31,796 bases of DNA from Perkinsus marinus ATCC 50983 (Eukaryota > Perkinsozoa > Perkinsida > Perkinsidae): the NCBI RefSeq assembly GCF_000006405.1, contig NW_003207677.1:630836-662631 (forward strand), written 5' to 3'. Shown here one piece after another: positions 1 to 10,098 of the stretch. Below the pieces are notes generated by a model that worked only from the letters and a program-made list of their open reading frames with translations, ran no database searches and was not told where the DNA came from. Made by a program: the position numbers and the translations under genes. Positions within the stretch are counted from its first letter, which is position 1; every line of letters begins with the position of its first letter.

Positions 1-386
1 CAGAAAACTCGAAAATATTTCAGTTCTTGCCAACTGAATAGAGAGCCACTGTGAGAGGAGACTAATAGGGGCTAGCCCCCTCCTTCTGGCCCCGGCCCCT
101 GGGCACTTTAGCGGGTCGGGCTATGCGAGCTCCAAAGTACCCTTCTGAGGGTCACACCTCCCTACTAAATTCCCCCGCCCCACAGAGCGGCAAATGCGTC
201 AAAAAAATCAACAAATTCGTGACCCTTCAAAAATTTACAAATTCAAAGTACCCATGAAATTTCGACATACATTTCTGCCCGAAATGCCCTTTAAAAAAAC
301 GTGATTCAAATCTCGCTCGCCCAAAAATTAATTCACAACCAACATTAACCGCCCACTTGAAAACAGTAGATGAACAAACGAATGTT
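1..386. other. Gene-free left edge
   Basis: No coding region is supported here. The stretch contains a 12-bp palindrome (GGGGCTAGCCCC, about 68-79) and GC-rich sequence. The open frames are short and show no recognisable motif. Confidence 0.4.
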
Positions 387-805
387 TCAATCAGTCTTAG
401 CATCATGTTGGCGCTGCCAGCGTTCGAGGAACTCCTTCCGAGCATCTCTAGTGTTATCTCGTCGCTCGTCACCTCGTCGTATCGACGACAGCCTTCTGGC
501 GTACATCTTCGCAACGACCAAGAACAGCCCCAATACTGCTAACACGATGACTTTCAAGTATTTCAAAACCCACTCGTAGATAGCCTCTTCATATCGATTC
601 TCAGACTTCCATACGACCTCACTGGTCCGATGGTTCGGGTTGGGCACACCATCAAAACATTCGCTTTCCTCCTCCTCCTCCGTTATTTGCCCAAGGCCAG
701 ACCGTTCGCACAGTTCGGCAGAGTCAGCTACTATCTCGTCCAGACGGGCACATATCAAGCTTGATTTCGGGTCGCATAGGTCCAGTTGGTTTCCACTGCC
801 AACAA
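387..805 (-). CDS. Small single-pass membrane protein, last exon
   Basis: This is an open minus-strand frame ending in TGA at 387-389. It stays open upstream to a good 3' splice site (TTTTTTCGCAG, ending at 806), so it reads as a terminal exon of about 139 codons. It has an acidic N-terminal part with a run of five Glu, then one clear hydrophobic helix (YLKVIVLAVLGLFLVVAKMY). A highly charged, Arg-rich tail ends in WQRQHDAKTD. That pattern suits a protein anchored by one helix with a basic cytosolic tail. No ATG starts the frame, so a first exon is missing, probably beyond 900. The presumed upstream intron (806 to about 905) carries a tRNA T-arm-like sequence. I do not recognise the family. 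Confidence 0.5.
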
Positions 806-905
806 CTGCGAAAAAATCCCCTCGGCAGGAATCGAACCAGGAGTCGCAGAAAGACCCGCAAATCGATGGCAGTTTAGACTGACTAGCCAGGTAACCATCA
901 CAGGG
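806..905 (-). other. tRNA-like sequence in a presumed intron
   Basis: Read on the minus strand, this stretch contains CCTGGTTCGATTCCTGCC (B-box GGTTCGATTCC at 828-838), preceded by a stretch resembling the extra arm of a class II tRNA, and ends at the splice acceptor of the small membrane protein. No acceptor-stem partner for the 3' CGAGGGG is visible, and the T stem has mismatches, so it is a degenerate tRNA-like sequence and not a working tRNA gene. The donor site is not fixed. Confidence 0.4.
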
Positions 906-1092
906 TAGGCAAGCGACCTAAGCATGGTAATTTCGTGCCGCGCGCGGTCAGAGAATACAGACCTACCTTACGGAGCATATCAGCACACTCGTAGCTCACC
1001 CCGTCTTCCCTACCCATACCTCGACCGACGAGATTGACGAAACGCGATCGTATTCGGAGGTCATCCCGTAGACCACAACACGTATTGCCTGA

Positions 1093-1346
1093 GGGGAACC
1101 AAGCCACGATGAGGGAAAGGAGTGGTATGGACCACTTGGCGGTATTTCTATACAGTGCATAGACGATGATTTACATCCATAGGTTAAATGATATCGGCCG
1201 CGTAGGAGGATCAAACCACGATGACAAAAAGGAGTGGTATAGACCATTAATTTCTCTACAGTGTACAGACGAATCGTCCACGAGTTAAATGATAGGAGCC
1301 TCGGGAGAGGGTCGAGCCACGACTAGTCCAAGGTGTGGTATTATCC
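1093..1346. repeat. Decayed three-unit tandem repeat
   Basis: Three diverged copies begin near 1093, 1206 and 1304. Each has the pattern of an antisense B-box-like core (AACCAAGCC, ATCAAACCA, GTCGAGCCA), then ACGA, then AAGG(A/T)GTGGTAT. The first two also share downstream sequence (TACAGTG, AGACGA, GTTAAATGATA). Spacing is about 113 and 98 bp. The same core recurs at 26456-26496 and 26751-26791. Confidence 0.55.
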
Positions 1347-1701
1347 ACCACTACCCTCACAGCGTGATAGACCTTCCGTGGCCATCCAGACCGTCACTAA
1401 CTTCTTACCACTATATTCCGCACAGAAGCTCAGAGGCTCCGATGACTTCGATCGGTCCACAGATATTGCAGGAAAATCCATCAAGCCGTACCTCGCCGCT
1501 GCGATCGAGCAGTTGCCTGCCTCTACTACTACTGAGGTGACAACCGACGCCGCCACCACCAGAGAACATCTCATGGGCCTCATGGAAAAAGACTACTACT
1601 GTGTTGGAGAATACGATTCATCACTGTGGTCGACAACAGTACTGGTTTGGTCCGCTGACATTTTTGCGGAAATTTACAGAAAATTCATAGTAGAAAAATA
1701 A
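1333..1701 (+). CDS. Uncharacterised open frame, 122 codons
   Basis: This is an ATG-to-TAA frame on the plus strand. From about codon 33 the composition looks protein-like: a short basic segment, a helix-like LAAAIEQLPA, a Thr/Ala-rich run and an aromatic C-terminal half. A possible splice acceptor (CCGCACAG) lies just before codon 33, so this may be a terminal exon whose true start is elsewhere. It overlaps the third unit of the decayed repeat at its 5' end, which weakens the case for that part. No family is recognised. Confidence 0.3.
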   Translation: MWYYPPLPSQRDRPSVAIQTVTNFLPLYSAQKLRGSDDFDRSTDIAGKSIKPYLAAAIEQLPASTTTEVTTDAATTREHLMGLMEKDYYCVGEYDSSLWSTTVLVWSADIFAEIYRKFIVEK

Positions 1702-2126
1702 CAAGCGACAACTCCTCGGTCGTATTGGCATATATTCTCACTCAAGATGAGTGTCGAATGAACGAAGAGTCTAATAGAGTCAATGGTGAGTGCCAAGCGA
1801 TATACGGCAATGATGTAGCGGAAGTGTGGTATGACATAATCCTCCGTATTTAATTGACTCAAACCTCAGCGGAGATCTAGATAGCGGAGCGAAGCAAAAA
1901 ATACTTCCACATCGGAATCGTGAAGGCCGGTCACCAGAATGGACCCTGCTGAACCTGCTTAGTCCTAACGTATTAAATATCTCTCATTTTTTTCATAGTC
2001 AAAATCCGCACTCACTAAATGCGATACAATGGAGTTAACAACCTGGTAATCAACCAAACATAGAATAACCCCTTTCTCGAGGATTCAAAATTCTGGCCGC
2101 CAACGCGTGTGAATTTTCCATTAAAG

Positions 2127-2333
2127 CTAGCTCAATGCAACAGAGGGGAACGCATGGCGAGGAACATGAACAAGAGTATAACTAAGCAGAGAAAATAACA
2201 TTTTCGAAATACAAGAAATATCAACAGTGCTAGGGTTGAACACAGAGCCATCTAGAGTGGCCGTGTGGTTACGGGAACTGATAGTTGTTGAACGGAAGTC
2301 GCCACCACCACCGAGTGTGACATAACCAGACAT
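2127..2333 (-). CDS. Short ORF, possible first exon
   Basis: The ATG is at 2331-2333 on the minus strand. The first 35 codons are Gly/Ser/Thr-rich (MSGYVTLGGGGDFRST) and the rest is hydrophobic. No family is recognised and no splice partner was found, so it could be a first exon or chance. Confidence 0.2.
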   Translation of the reverse strand: MSGYVTLGGGGDFRSTTISSRNHTATLDGSVFNPSTVDISCISKMLFSLLSYTLVHVPRHAFPSVALS

Positions 2334-2449
2334 TGTAGGGATAATACAACGCGATCGCAGGAAATCGCAGAAAAATTAAAAAAGATTGAATCGAAAAAAA
2401 ACGGAAAATTTACCGGTCTATGGGACTAATTCCTACGGGAATTGTAGCC

Positions 2450-2656
2450 CTAGAGGTAACTTCTGTCCAGCTCATTGTTGTGAGCATCCACTGAGGCCAG
2501 TCTAGTAGGTTGAACGCTGTTTAACCGAGTGTATGTTATAGCTGATGACAGCCTGTCATCAAACTGATCGATCTTACTGCATTTAACAACTACTGGGAGC
2601 CCTGTAGCAAGGACACTGAACCCAACGATGACTAGTGGCCTTTGACAGAAACTCAT
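2450..2656 (-). CDS. Short ORF with signal-peptide-like start
   Basis: An ATG frame of 68 codons on the minus strand. It begins with a hydrophobic stretch (PLVIVGFSVLATGLPVVV) followed by a Cys and a polar region, which resembles a signal peptide plus a short secreted chain. It ends in TAG. No family is recognised; a downstream exon cannot be excluded. Confidence 0.3.
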   Translation of the reverse strand: MSFCQRPLVIVGFSVLATGLPVVVKCSKIDQFDDRLSSAITYTRLNSVQPTRLASVDAHNNELDRSYL

Positions 2657-2960
2657 AACGCATGGAGGCTAGTGCATACCACTACCGAAGACGGTTATTC
2701 CGGGTGTAGTGGTAACACTGGAATATCTTCTGACTACGCCAGCTGGGATGCTTCTTGAATTGCTTGCCTAACAGGGGGTAGACAGTAGTAGTATACGACG
2801 ACCTCATTACCAGATATGTAAGGTAGAAGGTACTCCGGGAACTGCAGCGACCGTGGTGGCGGTTTGGTCAATTTTTGATGAAAAAATAGTAAAATGCATA
2901 GCACCTTCAAGAACTGCCTACCTGCTTATGCGTAGGGTTGGCTATACAGTCCACTGCCAG

Positions 2961-3135
2961 GATAGGTATAGAATATGCACATAGTCAACCACATGTGTTT
3001 GTGATGACAATATCAAAACTTTGGGAGGGAATTTTGTTACTTATCAACCTCTGGTGTTTCGTATATAAACTCCTAGGAGTAGTGAGGTAACTTTTGAGCT
3101 CAGCTGAGGGAAGCGAACACATTTTGCAGCACTGC
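2961..3135. repeat. Diverged duplicate block, copy A
   Basis: This block shares ordered sequence with 21079-21240: GCACATAGTCAACCACATGTG near its start and CTCAGCTGAGG(GA)AGCGAACA near its end. The two blocks have diverged by substitutions and indels in between. Confidence 0.5.
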
Positions 3136-3238
3136 GTTCGAAACTCGTAGACCTAGGGTCTTCATTATCAATCTCAACATTAAGCCTTGAAAATAGAGAC
3201 AACACGAGTGGGAGTAGATAGGCTGAAAACAATATCAT
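3044..3238 (-). CDS. Short ORF with signal-peptide-like start, in the duplicated block
   Basis: Starting from the internal ATG at 3236-3238, the 64-codon frame opens with MILFSAYLLPLVLSLFSRLN, a good signal peptide, and then becomes polar. Part of it lies in the block duplicated at 21 kb. There the equivalent frame is not intact, so this is either a small secreted protein with a dead paralogue or a non-coding repeat. Confidence 0.3.
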   Translation of the reverse strand: MILFSAYLLPLVLSLFSRLNVEIDNEDPRSTSFERSAAKCVRFPQLSSKVTSLLLGVYIRNTRG

Positions 3239-3533
3239 CACATACACTACATTGAAGACCTGAACCAGACTCACACACAGCTTGTAGGATACTGTGCAAT
3301 AGGGAAGATTGTGGAGGATGATGAGTAGAGGAGTGAAGGTCCATTTAGGAACCCACTCGTCACACTTTCAAAAGTCCTCCTACGTTAGTACCATAATACT
3401 CTAGACATTAAGCTCCTCCAAAATAGATATACACCAACAACACATTCGAAGAGTCAGAGCTGTGACCTGGATTTGGCATGATGATAAGGTGAACGGGCAG
3501 CGTGCAACAATCAGACATCGGATCCGTTACTTC

Positions 3534-3690
3534 TGCGAAATTAAATATACGATCAGCGAAATCGATTTCCGCCATTCGCCGAAATTGAACTTACTTCAGA
3601 CATGCCGGGGAAATTGATTGTACTAATGACACGTATCGTCGAAATTGATTTTTCTATCGAGCGCGCTGGCGAAATTGATCTTACTAAACG
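3534..3690. repeat. Degenerate about 30-bp tandem repeat
   Basis: The core GCGAAATTGAT(N)TTACT occurs about six times, with starts near 3536, 3558, 3581, 3610, 3641 and 3671. Spacing drifts from 22 to 31 bp. Copies agree mainly in the GAAATTGA core. Confidence 0.45.
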
Positions 3691-4175
3691 CGAAATAGGC
3701 CTCTAAAAGCTGTAACGCTATTTTTCCGCTTGGAAACTTCCATATTCTTCCTAGTGGTGATCATAGCGCTCATCAAGCCTGTTATAAAACATAATGAAAT
3801 GATTGCATCGACAAGTGCATCTGATCAGAAAAAAACCACCCATACAGAGTGTAGGGTTGTGGACTTCAAAAATGTACGTCACATACAAGAGGAAGACCCA
3901 TGTGCTTAGAGTTATAATACCTAATAAAATGTTAACCTAGTATGATGTTTGCAATGTCGACTGTCCTATCTCGCCACTAAGTGATTTCACCGACGATTAT
4001 GCATGAGTATTTTTTTCCGGGAAAGCGCGTTTTAACACGCGTAAAATCGACAACTCACATTAGCGGGAAGTCTCTTCGAGTTCTTCCAGTCTGCATATAG
4101 ACCTAAACCCGTGGTCGTATTGCATTGCACATTACAGCGACCGTTTAGCAGTACCTGTTGTTCCATAGTATCGTT

Positions 4176-7100
4176 ATGTCCGACGAGGAGAAGTTATCCA
4201 ACCTCGAGGAGAGCAATGTGGACGCCAAGACTCTTGCCAATAGGAAAAAGAGGGAGAAGAAGAAGGCTAAGGCCGCCGCTCAGAAGAGTGATAAAGTAGT
4301 AATTTCTATGCAGTGCTGGTTGGGTTTATCGTGCCATAGGAGGGTGGTAAGAAGATGAGCGCTGCGGCTAAGTTGGCAGCAGCGCGGCTCGAAGCCGCTC
4401 GAGAGGCCGAGGAGGAACGGAAACGTCTTGAGGAGGAGGCCCAGAGGAAGGCCGAGGAAGAGGGTAATGCTCTAGGGGGGATGTGATGTGGCGGTGGAGT
4501 GGTATGGTTTGCAGAACGACTCGCGGCTGAGAAGGCCCGAAAGGCACAGGAGGAGAAAGAGCGAAAAGCTGCTGAGAAGAAGGCGCGACGAGAGAGGCTC
4601 AGAGCTGAGGGAAAGCTGCTATCGAAGAGGGAGAAGGAACAGAAGGCCAAGGCGGACGCGTAGGGGCTATGGTAAATCAGTGGAGTGTATTGTCAGTGTA
4701 GGTATCGGCAAATGCTTATTGAGAGCGGCGCTGTTGCGGCGGCGGCGAGCTCTGATGAGGGCAGTGGTGACAAGCCGAAGAAACAGAGCGATTTGTATGG
4801 GAAGAAGAAAAGTCATAAACACAAGAAACAACCAAGTCGAGTGGAGGAGAGCGTTGCCTCTTCTACTCCTGATGACGAGGATGTGGACGATTGGGAAAAG
4901 AGGGCTGAGGACGTCACTGATGCCGACAAGAAGAGCGAATCGGCTGAGGTGGGCTTGGGGGGAAATTGGTCCGGGTGTCTGTGAGGGTTTTGGGGGTAGT
5001 CGGTGGACGATTGGGAGCTCCTGGATGAGGACTCTGATGATGAGAAGGTCGAAGCTTATCCAACTCATATTAAGAACAAGCCTCAGAAGAAGCAGGAAGA
5101 GGAGGTAGATGTTAAAGGTAGGAAGGGGTGATTATATGGTATAATGGATGAGGTGCTTGTTTGATAAGCCTATCGTCTTAATATCACCGAGGTTCGATTC
5201 CCGGGTACTGTATCTGATTGATGATTGCAGGCAAATTCGCAGCAGCTGATCCTCTCGCCGTCTTCGACTCCTCCGCCTCGGAGTTCCGTTCTCCCATCTG
5301 TTGTATTATGGGCCATGTTGATACTGGTAAAACCAAGCTTCTGGATAAAATACGTCGGACCACCGTACAAGAGGGTGAGTACTCCTCCACCACCACTACT
5401 CGAGTGATACTGCTCGCCTTTACCATTAGGTGAAGCTGGTGGCATTACTCAGCAGATTGGCGCGACCTTTTTCCCGGAGGCCAGTTTGCAGGATGCTGTC
5501 CATAAGGTCAATTTGACCAGTCGTGGCGCTAATGTTGATCTCAAAGTAGTGATGACTTCCTCTCGAAACTGTTCTAATCCTACTCTGTCCTTAGCTTCCC
5601 GGTCTGCTGATCATCGATACACCCGGTCATGAGTCCTTCAACAACCTTCGTGTTCGCGGCAGCTCCTTATGCGATATCGCTATCTTGGTCATCGATATCA
5701 TGCACGGTCTGGAGCCTCAGACTATAGAGAGTCTGGAGCTGTTGCGGAATAGGAAGTGCCCTTTCATAATCGCGCTTAACAAGATCGATAGGTAGATAAC
5801 ACTTTTCATAGGGGGGAAATTAGACTATATGGAACTTGTTTCCATGAAATCACTCATAATAGTAATAGTAGAATTCATATATGAATATGTTTATATCGTT
5901 TGAGCCTGATTTTCGGTAGCTATAGCCTAACGGTGAACCTTTTTTCGATGGTGTTTGCGAAGAAGAAGGCAACAAGAAGCGTTGTACAGTAATAGCAATG
6001 GTATCAGGTTATACCAGTGGAGATCGTCGGCGAATCGGCCCTCTCGAGACAGTCTGAAGGCTCAGAAGGACTATGTCAAACATGAGTTCGATGATCGTCT
6101 CAAACGTATACAACTGCAGCTATCCGAGCGAGGCCTCAACACTGCGGTGTACTGGGAGAACCACGACATCCGTCGAGACGTTAGTATTGTCCCGACCTCG
6201 GCAGTCACTGGTGAAGGTGTTCCGGATCTCCTCTACCTTATTGTTAAACTTACGCAAACTTTGATGGCCAAGAAAATTACTAAGCAACCGAGTCTATTCC
6301 AGTGTACTGTGCTGGAGGTGAAGAACATTGAGGGTTTGGGTACTACCATTGACGTCATCCTGGTCAATGGACAGATTAAGGATACGGATCAGATCTGTGT
6401 GTGTACTCTAGCTGGGCCTGTCATTACTACGATAAGGGCTCTACTCACGCCTCCACCAGCTAAGGAGATCCGAGTGAAATCCGAATATGTTCATCATAAA
6501 GTCATCAATGGTAAGCTGTCTTGAGACGACTGCACCTTAGCGAGTTTTCTCAGGTTCGATGGGTGTAAAGATATGCGCTCCTGGTCTCGAGGAGGCTGTT
6601 GCTGGCACACAGCTGATTGTGATGCGGCCTGGTGATGATGCTGAGGAGGTTAAGAGGAGGGCTATGGCGGACTACAAGGCTGTAGTGAATGAGTTCAAGA
6701 AGGCCCCTGAGGGCGTGTATGTGAAGGCCTCTACTTTGGGTTCTCTCGAGGCCCTTTTGGATTTCCTCAAGACTAGTTCTATTCCTGTGAATCAAGTAGG
6801 CATCGGTGAGGTCCACCTTATGGACGTCCGAAAGGCGTCAATTATGCTAGAGAAAAAGAAGGAGTATGCGGTGATACTAGCCTTCGATGTGAAGGTGTCA
6901 CCAGAGGCCAGGGACGAGGCAGAGAAGCTGGGTGTTAAGATAATGACCGCTGAGATCATTTACCATCTTTTCGACCAATTCACTGCCTATATGAACCAAA
7001 TAAAGGAGGAGAAACGTCAGCAAGTTCAGGAAGATGCGGTTTTCCCAGTGGTAGGATTCATACCATATTTCCGCCACATCGTATGCACTTCTCAGGTCCT

Positions 7101-7482
7101 CAATATCATACCACAGTATGTCTTCAACAAGAAGGACCCTATCGTGGTTGGTGTGGACATCTCTGAGGGCACTCTACGACTGAACACACCTCTGTGCGTG
7201 CCCGATAAGGAGTTCTTGGAAATTGGTCGAGTCGCTAGCATTGAAAAGGACCATCGGCCCGTTGAAAAGGCCATCAAGGGCGACAGTGTCGCCATAAAGA
7301 TTCAACCGACGTCGGCCCAGGCCCATGTCACTTATGGTCGCCACTTCGACTCTACCAATGCCCTCATGTCTCGCATCAATCGCAGGACCATCGACTGCTT
7401 GAAGGAGAACTTCAGGGAGGATATGCGGAAAGAAGATTGGCAGCTAATAATGAGGATGAAGCCGATTTTTGGTATCCAATAG
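4176..7482 (+). CDS. EIF5B: Translation initiation factor eIF5B (IF2-type GTPase)
   Basis: eIF5B is the GTPase that joins the 60S subunit to the 48S complex at the last step of translation initiation. Exons: 4176-4295, 4340-4463, 4515-4659, 4702-4948, 5000-5117, 5231-5374, 5430-5545, 5595-5791, 6008-6510, 6554-7482 (TAG stop). All phases agree and give 880 residues, shorter than human eIF5B. Residues 1-250 are the usual Lys/Glu-rich charged arm. The G domain shows GHVDTGKT (279-286), DTPGHE (346-351) and NKID (400-403), followed by switch-type sequence [14 protein letters not shown]. Domain II (GMGTT-like [11 protein letters not shown]), domain III and the C-terminal domain IV end in MKPIFGIQ. 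The start ATG gives MSDEEK and is the first ATG after a CCATAG. Introns are 42-50 nt except 113 (tRNA-like insert) and 216 nt. Confidence 0.96.
4464..4514 (+). other. eIF5B intron 2 with GGAGTGGTATGG tail
   Basis: A 51-nt GT-AG intron whose 3' half, GATGTGATGTGGCGGTGG followed by AGTGGTATGG, resembles the dispersed element at 1093-1346, 26456-26496 and 26751-26791. Confidence 0.5.
5118..5230 (+). other. eIF5B intron 5 carrying a tRNA-like insert
   Basis: A 113-nt GT-AG intron, about twice the size of its neighbours. In the sense orientation it contains an A-box-like TGGTATAATGG (5137-5147) and a consensus B-box GGTTCGATTCC (5191-5201) about 54 nt apart, the arrangement of an internal RNA polymerase III promoter. 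T-stem pairing is imperfect (CCGAGG against CCCGGG), and the acceptor arms pair only at their ends. It reads as a tRNA-derived sequence and not a functional tRNA. Confidence 0.5.
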
Positions 7483-7595
7483 AAAAATCTGGCATCCTGT
7501 AAAACGTCATTGATGCTTCTCCTGGCCGTTTCGAAGGTTTAAGCCGTGTTTGTTTTCGTTGACAAAAGGTGATTATTCGTAGTTGCTGAGGAGAA

Positions 7596-8112
7596 ATGGG
7601 CATCCAGAAACGTCGTAAGAAGAACGCGAATAACACAAGGGGAGGTATAGTAAAGGCTAAGAGGCATACCAGGGACATTGATCAGGTTGGGGTATGTTCG
7701 AGTTCGGCCAATTTTACGCTTTTTCTATCAGATTCACGACGACTTGAAGGCCCCGGAGAAGTTCACCAGCATGCCGGTCGATGAGGACCTGCCAGGCCGA
7801 GGACAGCACTACTGCGTCTCGTGTGCCAAGTGACGATCCTCATGGAGTGCCAAGACCTGAGCCCACTTGCCTTAGGTACTTCATCAATGATATTGCACTC
7901 GTGGCCCACTTCAAGACGGTCAAGCACCGCCGGAGGCTCAAACAGGCCCTTGATGGTAATGTCGGGGACGGAATTCGGCTTACTCCTATTACTACTACTA
8001 CTAATACTACTACCACCACCACTACTAGGCTACTTAGAATTACTACTACTGTTTTTTAGAGCCGCATACTCAGGAAGCTGCTGAAGCTGCAGTGGGCTAC
8101 GGCCGTGTCTGA
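7596..8112 (+). CDS. BUD20: Bud20/ZNF593-type zinc-finger ribosome biogenesis factor
   Basis: Bud20/ZNF593 is a small C2H2 zinc-finger shuttling protein that helps export pre-60S particles from the nucleus. Exons: 7596-7685, 7732-7829, 7876-7955, 8060-8112 (TGA); all phases agree and give 106 residues, a normal length. The basic N-terminus (MGIQKRRKKN) is followed by the conserved D-L-P-G-x-G-Q-x-Y-C linker. The finger reads CVSCAKYF...HFKTVKHRRRLK, with Cys-x2-Cys and His-x5-His. The tail PHTQEAAEAAVGYG matches the family's PYxQEEAExAxGxG. The second intron falls inside the finger. Intron 3 (7956-8059) contains a run of ACT triplets. The gene lies 113 bp downstream of eIF5B on the same strand; both products serve translation, but co-regulation is not shown. 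Confidence 0.93.
7985..8055 (+). repeat. ACT/ACC triplet run in intron 3 of Bud20/ZNF593
   Basis: A simple-sequence tract of ACT and ACC triplets occupies most of the 104-nt intron and ends in the polypyrimidine acceptor GTTTTTTAG. It makes this intron about twice the typical local size. Confidence 0.7.
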
Positions 8113-8162
8113 TTTGTACAATATCTCAACGTTTCTTCTCTCTCTATTGAGGTTGCTTTGGG

Positions 8163-8960
8163 TTGGTCAAATTCGGGGGGAGGACACTCAGCGGTTATTC
8201 GGATGAATTCAATGAGGATTTGCAGGGCTTTCGAGTCTTGACCGAGACCGCTCGGGCTGGCCTAACTTTTCCGCCCCCTATCAGAGGGACAGTCGAGGCT
8301 CGTTGTAGATACAAGTCGACTTGTATCTATTCGAGAGCAACTGCGGACATCATCAGGATGATACGCGATTCCAAGCAATATGGGATGCCCATTCGGAACT
8401 GGCATGAAGAGTACATCTATTTGGTGTATAGGCATGGTCCTCGAGGAATGACCACAGTTTTCTCACCTCTACCTGCTCTTCAAAAACCATGACATTTCCA
8501 ATACCAACTCGAATGATGTTTCAAATGGATGAACGGGCCACAGCTTAGTCCCTTTACCGTATGCTCGCCACTCGTGGTCCTCGAGCCGGCCAGGCAGTCC
8601 GCTGCGGTCAAGCGGTCCAGCAGGTACCCGCTGCCGCTGCCGCCGAAATAAGGCTTCAACCGGTGTCCTTTCCTCCGCTGTTTGCCATTCTGGAGGAAGC
8701 AGCTAAACAAGTGCCTTCAAGGAAGAGGTATCGCAGACCGGCTCGGCTGGGCAGGGGTCTGTTGCGATGGTGTCACCACCGCAGTGTCACCACTGACAGT
8801 CCTAGAGCTGTATTGACCGTTACTGGTCGATCTAAGGCCCTGCATGAGCCCAGTTCTAGACTTCAAAGGAGCCGAATGTGAGCCGAGCCACACGCTGGTT
8901 CATCATGTGGAGCATGGGACAGATACAACTCCTCGAAGTCGCCTTATAATTGTCAAGGAA
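8163..8960 (+). CDS. Unresolved coding-like segment
   Basis: The frame at 8163-8492 is open for 109 codons with protein-like composition in its middle (for example DLQGFRVLTETARAGLTFPP and NWHEEYIYLVY). It has no ATG and no recognised motif. Further right, an ATG frame at 8561-8881 is Ala/Arg-rich and less convincing. Either may be exons of one gene upstream of the RING gene or an extension of it. Exon borders could not be fixed. Confidence 0.25.
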
Positions 8961-8974
8961 GTTTGGACAGTTCC

Positions 8975-9755
8975 ATGGCGCCGCGTGCTGATCGTCGTGC
9001 CTCAATGTTACGGGCAGAAGAAGCATATATAGAGGATATACTGTATGGATATGGGGACGAGAGCTGGCTGGATGGTGACGAGGACGAGGATATGCTTACT
9101 GATGAGGAGGTCGAAGATGCTGAACTAGTATGGTCCTGACTGTCATAGATAGGAAAAACGAGCGAAAAATCTATTTCTAATTACCCTAAAAAGCGCATCG
9201 TTTGTCGTGTCTCCCGCCCTGGTCCTATTGGGCATCGATTGGTCTCTTAGGAATGTGGGTTGACGACTCGTGAGCTCATGGACATCCTTTCGAGGGACAT
9301 CACTACGGACGATTATGATACGTTGTTGAAATTGGACGATCGGGTGCCACCAAAGACGGCCAAAGCAGAAGTCAGCAGCCCACCAAGCTTTGCCGCTACC
9401 GTAACGTCCACTCTTTACAGTTCATCTCCAATTTGAGAGTCCTATCGCTAGCCGAGGTCATGGCCTTGGTCGCTGCCTCTGGTCCTCCTGAGCAGTGTGG
9501 GGTAGGCCCGTTGTATCCGACCTTGGGCTCGTCTCCATTCAGGTATGCCTCTGCCCACTCTTGGAAGCAGTTGATGTAGACCCGCGGCCTCAAAATGGAT
9601 CTTCCTCCTCATCCTCGTCCACAGCGGCCGAAATCATACAGTTGCCCAGATGCGGCCACATCTTCCACGCGAAGTGTGCGAGGGAATGGCTGGGCAAGTT
9701 CGGTCGGACATGTCCGATCGATCGGGTCGAGGTGGAGGACAGTGAAGATTTCTGA
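8975..9755 (+). CDS. RING-type E3 ubiquitin ligase
   Basis: A small protein with a C-terminal RING, expected to pass ubiquitin from an E2 enzyme to a target. Exons: 8975-9127, 9251-9370, 9421-9501, 9543-9755 (TGA); phases agree and give 188 residues. The N-terminal exon is very acidic. Exon 2 has a helical LTTRELMDILSRDITTDDYD, a segment type often found before such RINGs. The RING reads CGVC, then CGHIFHAKC and CPID, so ligands are C-x2-C, C-H, H-x2-C and C-x2-D. The last ligand is Asp in place of Cys, as in Rbx1. A Ser run (seven codons) lies between the first and second ligand pairs. The first C-x2-C is created only by splicing exons 3 and 4, which supports the model. Substrate unknown. 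An in-frame ATG also exists at 9005. Confidence 0.8.
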
Positions 9756-10098
9756 GGAAGCTCGCCTTGCATGATGGTCACTCATGCTATTTATCAACAA
9801 CTTGCTGTGCTCATTCAGTGTTGTCGAACTGTTCCGTTGAGTGCAAAATACTGGGACAATCCTTTCCCGCTCGGACATACGGACTAGAGGATGGTCCATG
9901 GTAGAGAAGGTGGAAAGGTAATTCCACGAATTTGCAGATCAGGGCCCCAAGCACATAAGGTCGCATCATCCAGGACTCATTGAGTAATATAACACGTGAT
10001 AGGAAGGAGCGGACAAGTAGGTGAACAGCAACATGATAAACATACATCTCATGTGTGGATGGAGTTCGTTGGTCAATCTTGAAAGTCTGGCATTGGTA
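9756..10098. other. Intergenic, convergent
   Basis: The interval lies between the 3' ends of the RING gene (plus strand) and the GNAT gene (minus strand). A minus-strand frame at 9811-10047 is open with hydrophobic character but has no recognised motif and may be chance. Confidence 0.35.

Larger units (their letters stand above)
1702..4175. other. Gene-poor interval
   Basis: About 2.5 kb of AT-rich sequence. It holds three short minus-strand ORFs and a degenerate 30-bp repeat, listed separately. I see no recognisable gene, RNA gene or transposase. The last 150 bases form the upstream region of eIF5B and include a pyrimidine-containing CCATAG about 7 bases before its ATG. Confidence 0.4.

Noticed and set aside
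4306-5108. ORFs of 114-206 codons over the eIF5B N-terminus
   Set aside because: They arise from the Lys/Glu/Arg-rich codons of eIF5B in other frames and cross its introns.
5131-5215. A functional tRNA gene in eIF5B intron 5
   Set aside because: A- and B-box are present, but the acceptor and T stems do not pair well and no single anticodon loop fits a cloverleaf.
9128-9148. A 21-nt intron in the RING gene (GTATGGTCCTGACTGTCATAG)
   Set aside because: The reading after it soon hits TAG at the real acceptor; the 123-nt intron 9128-9250 leads into a helix typical of the family.
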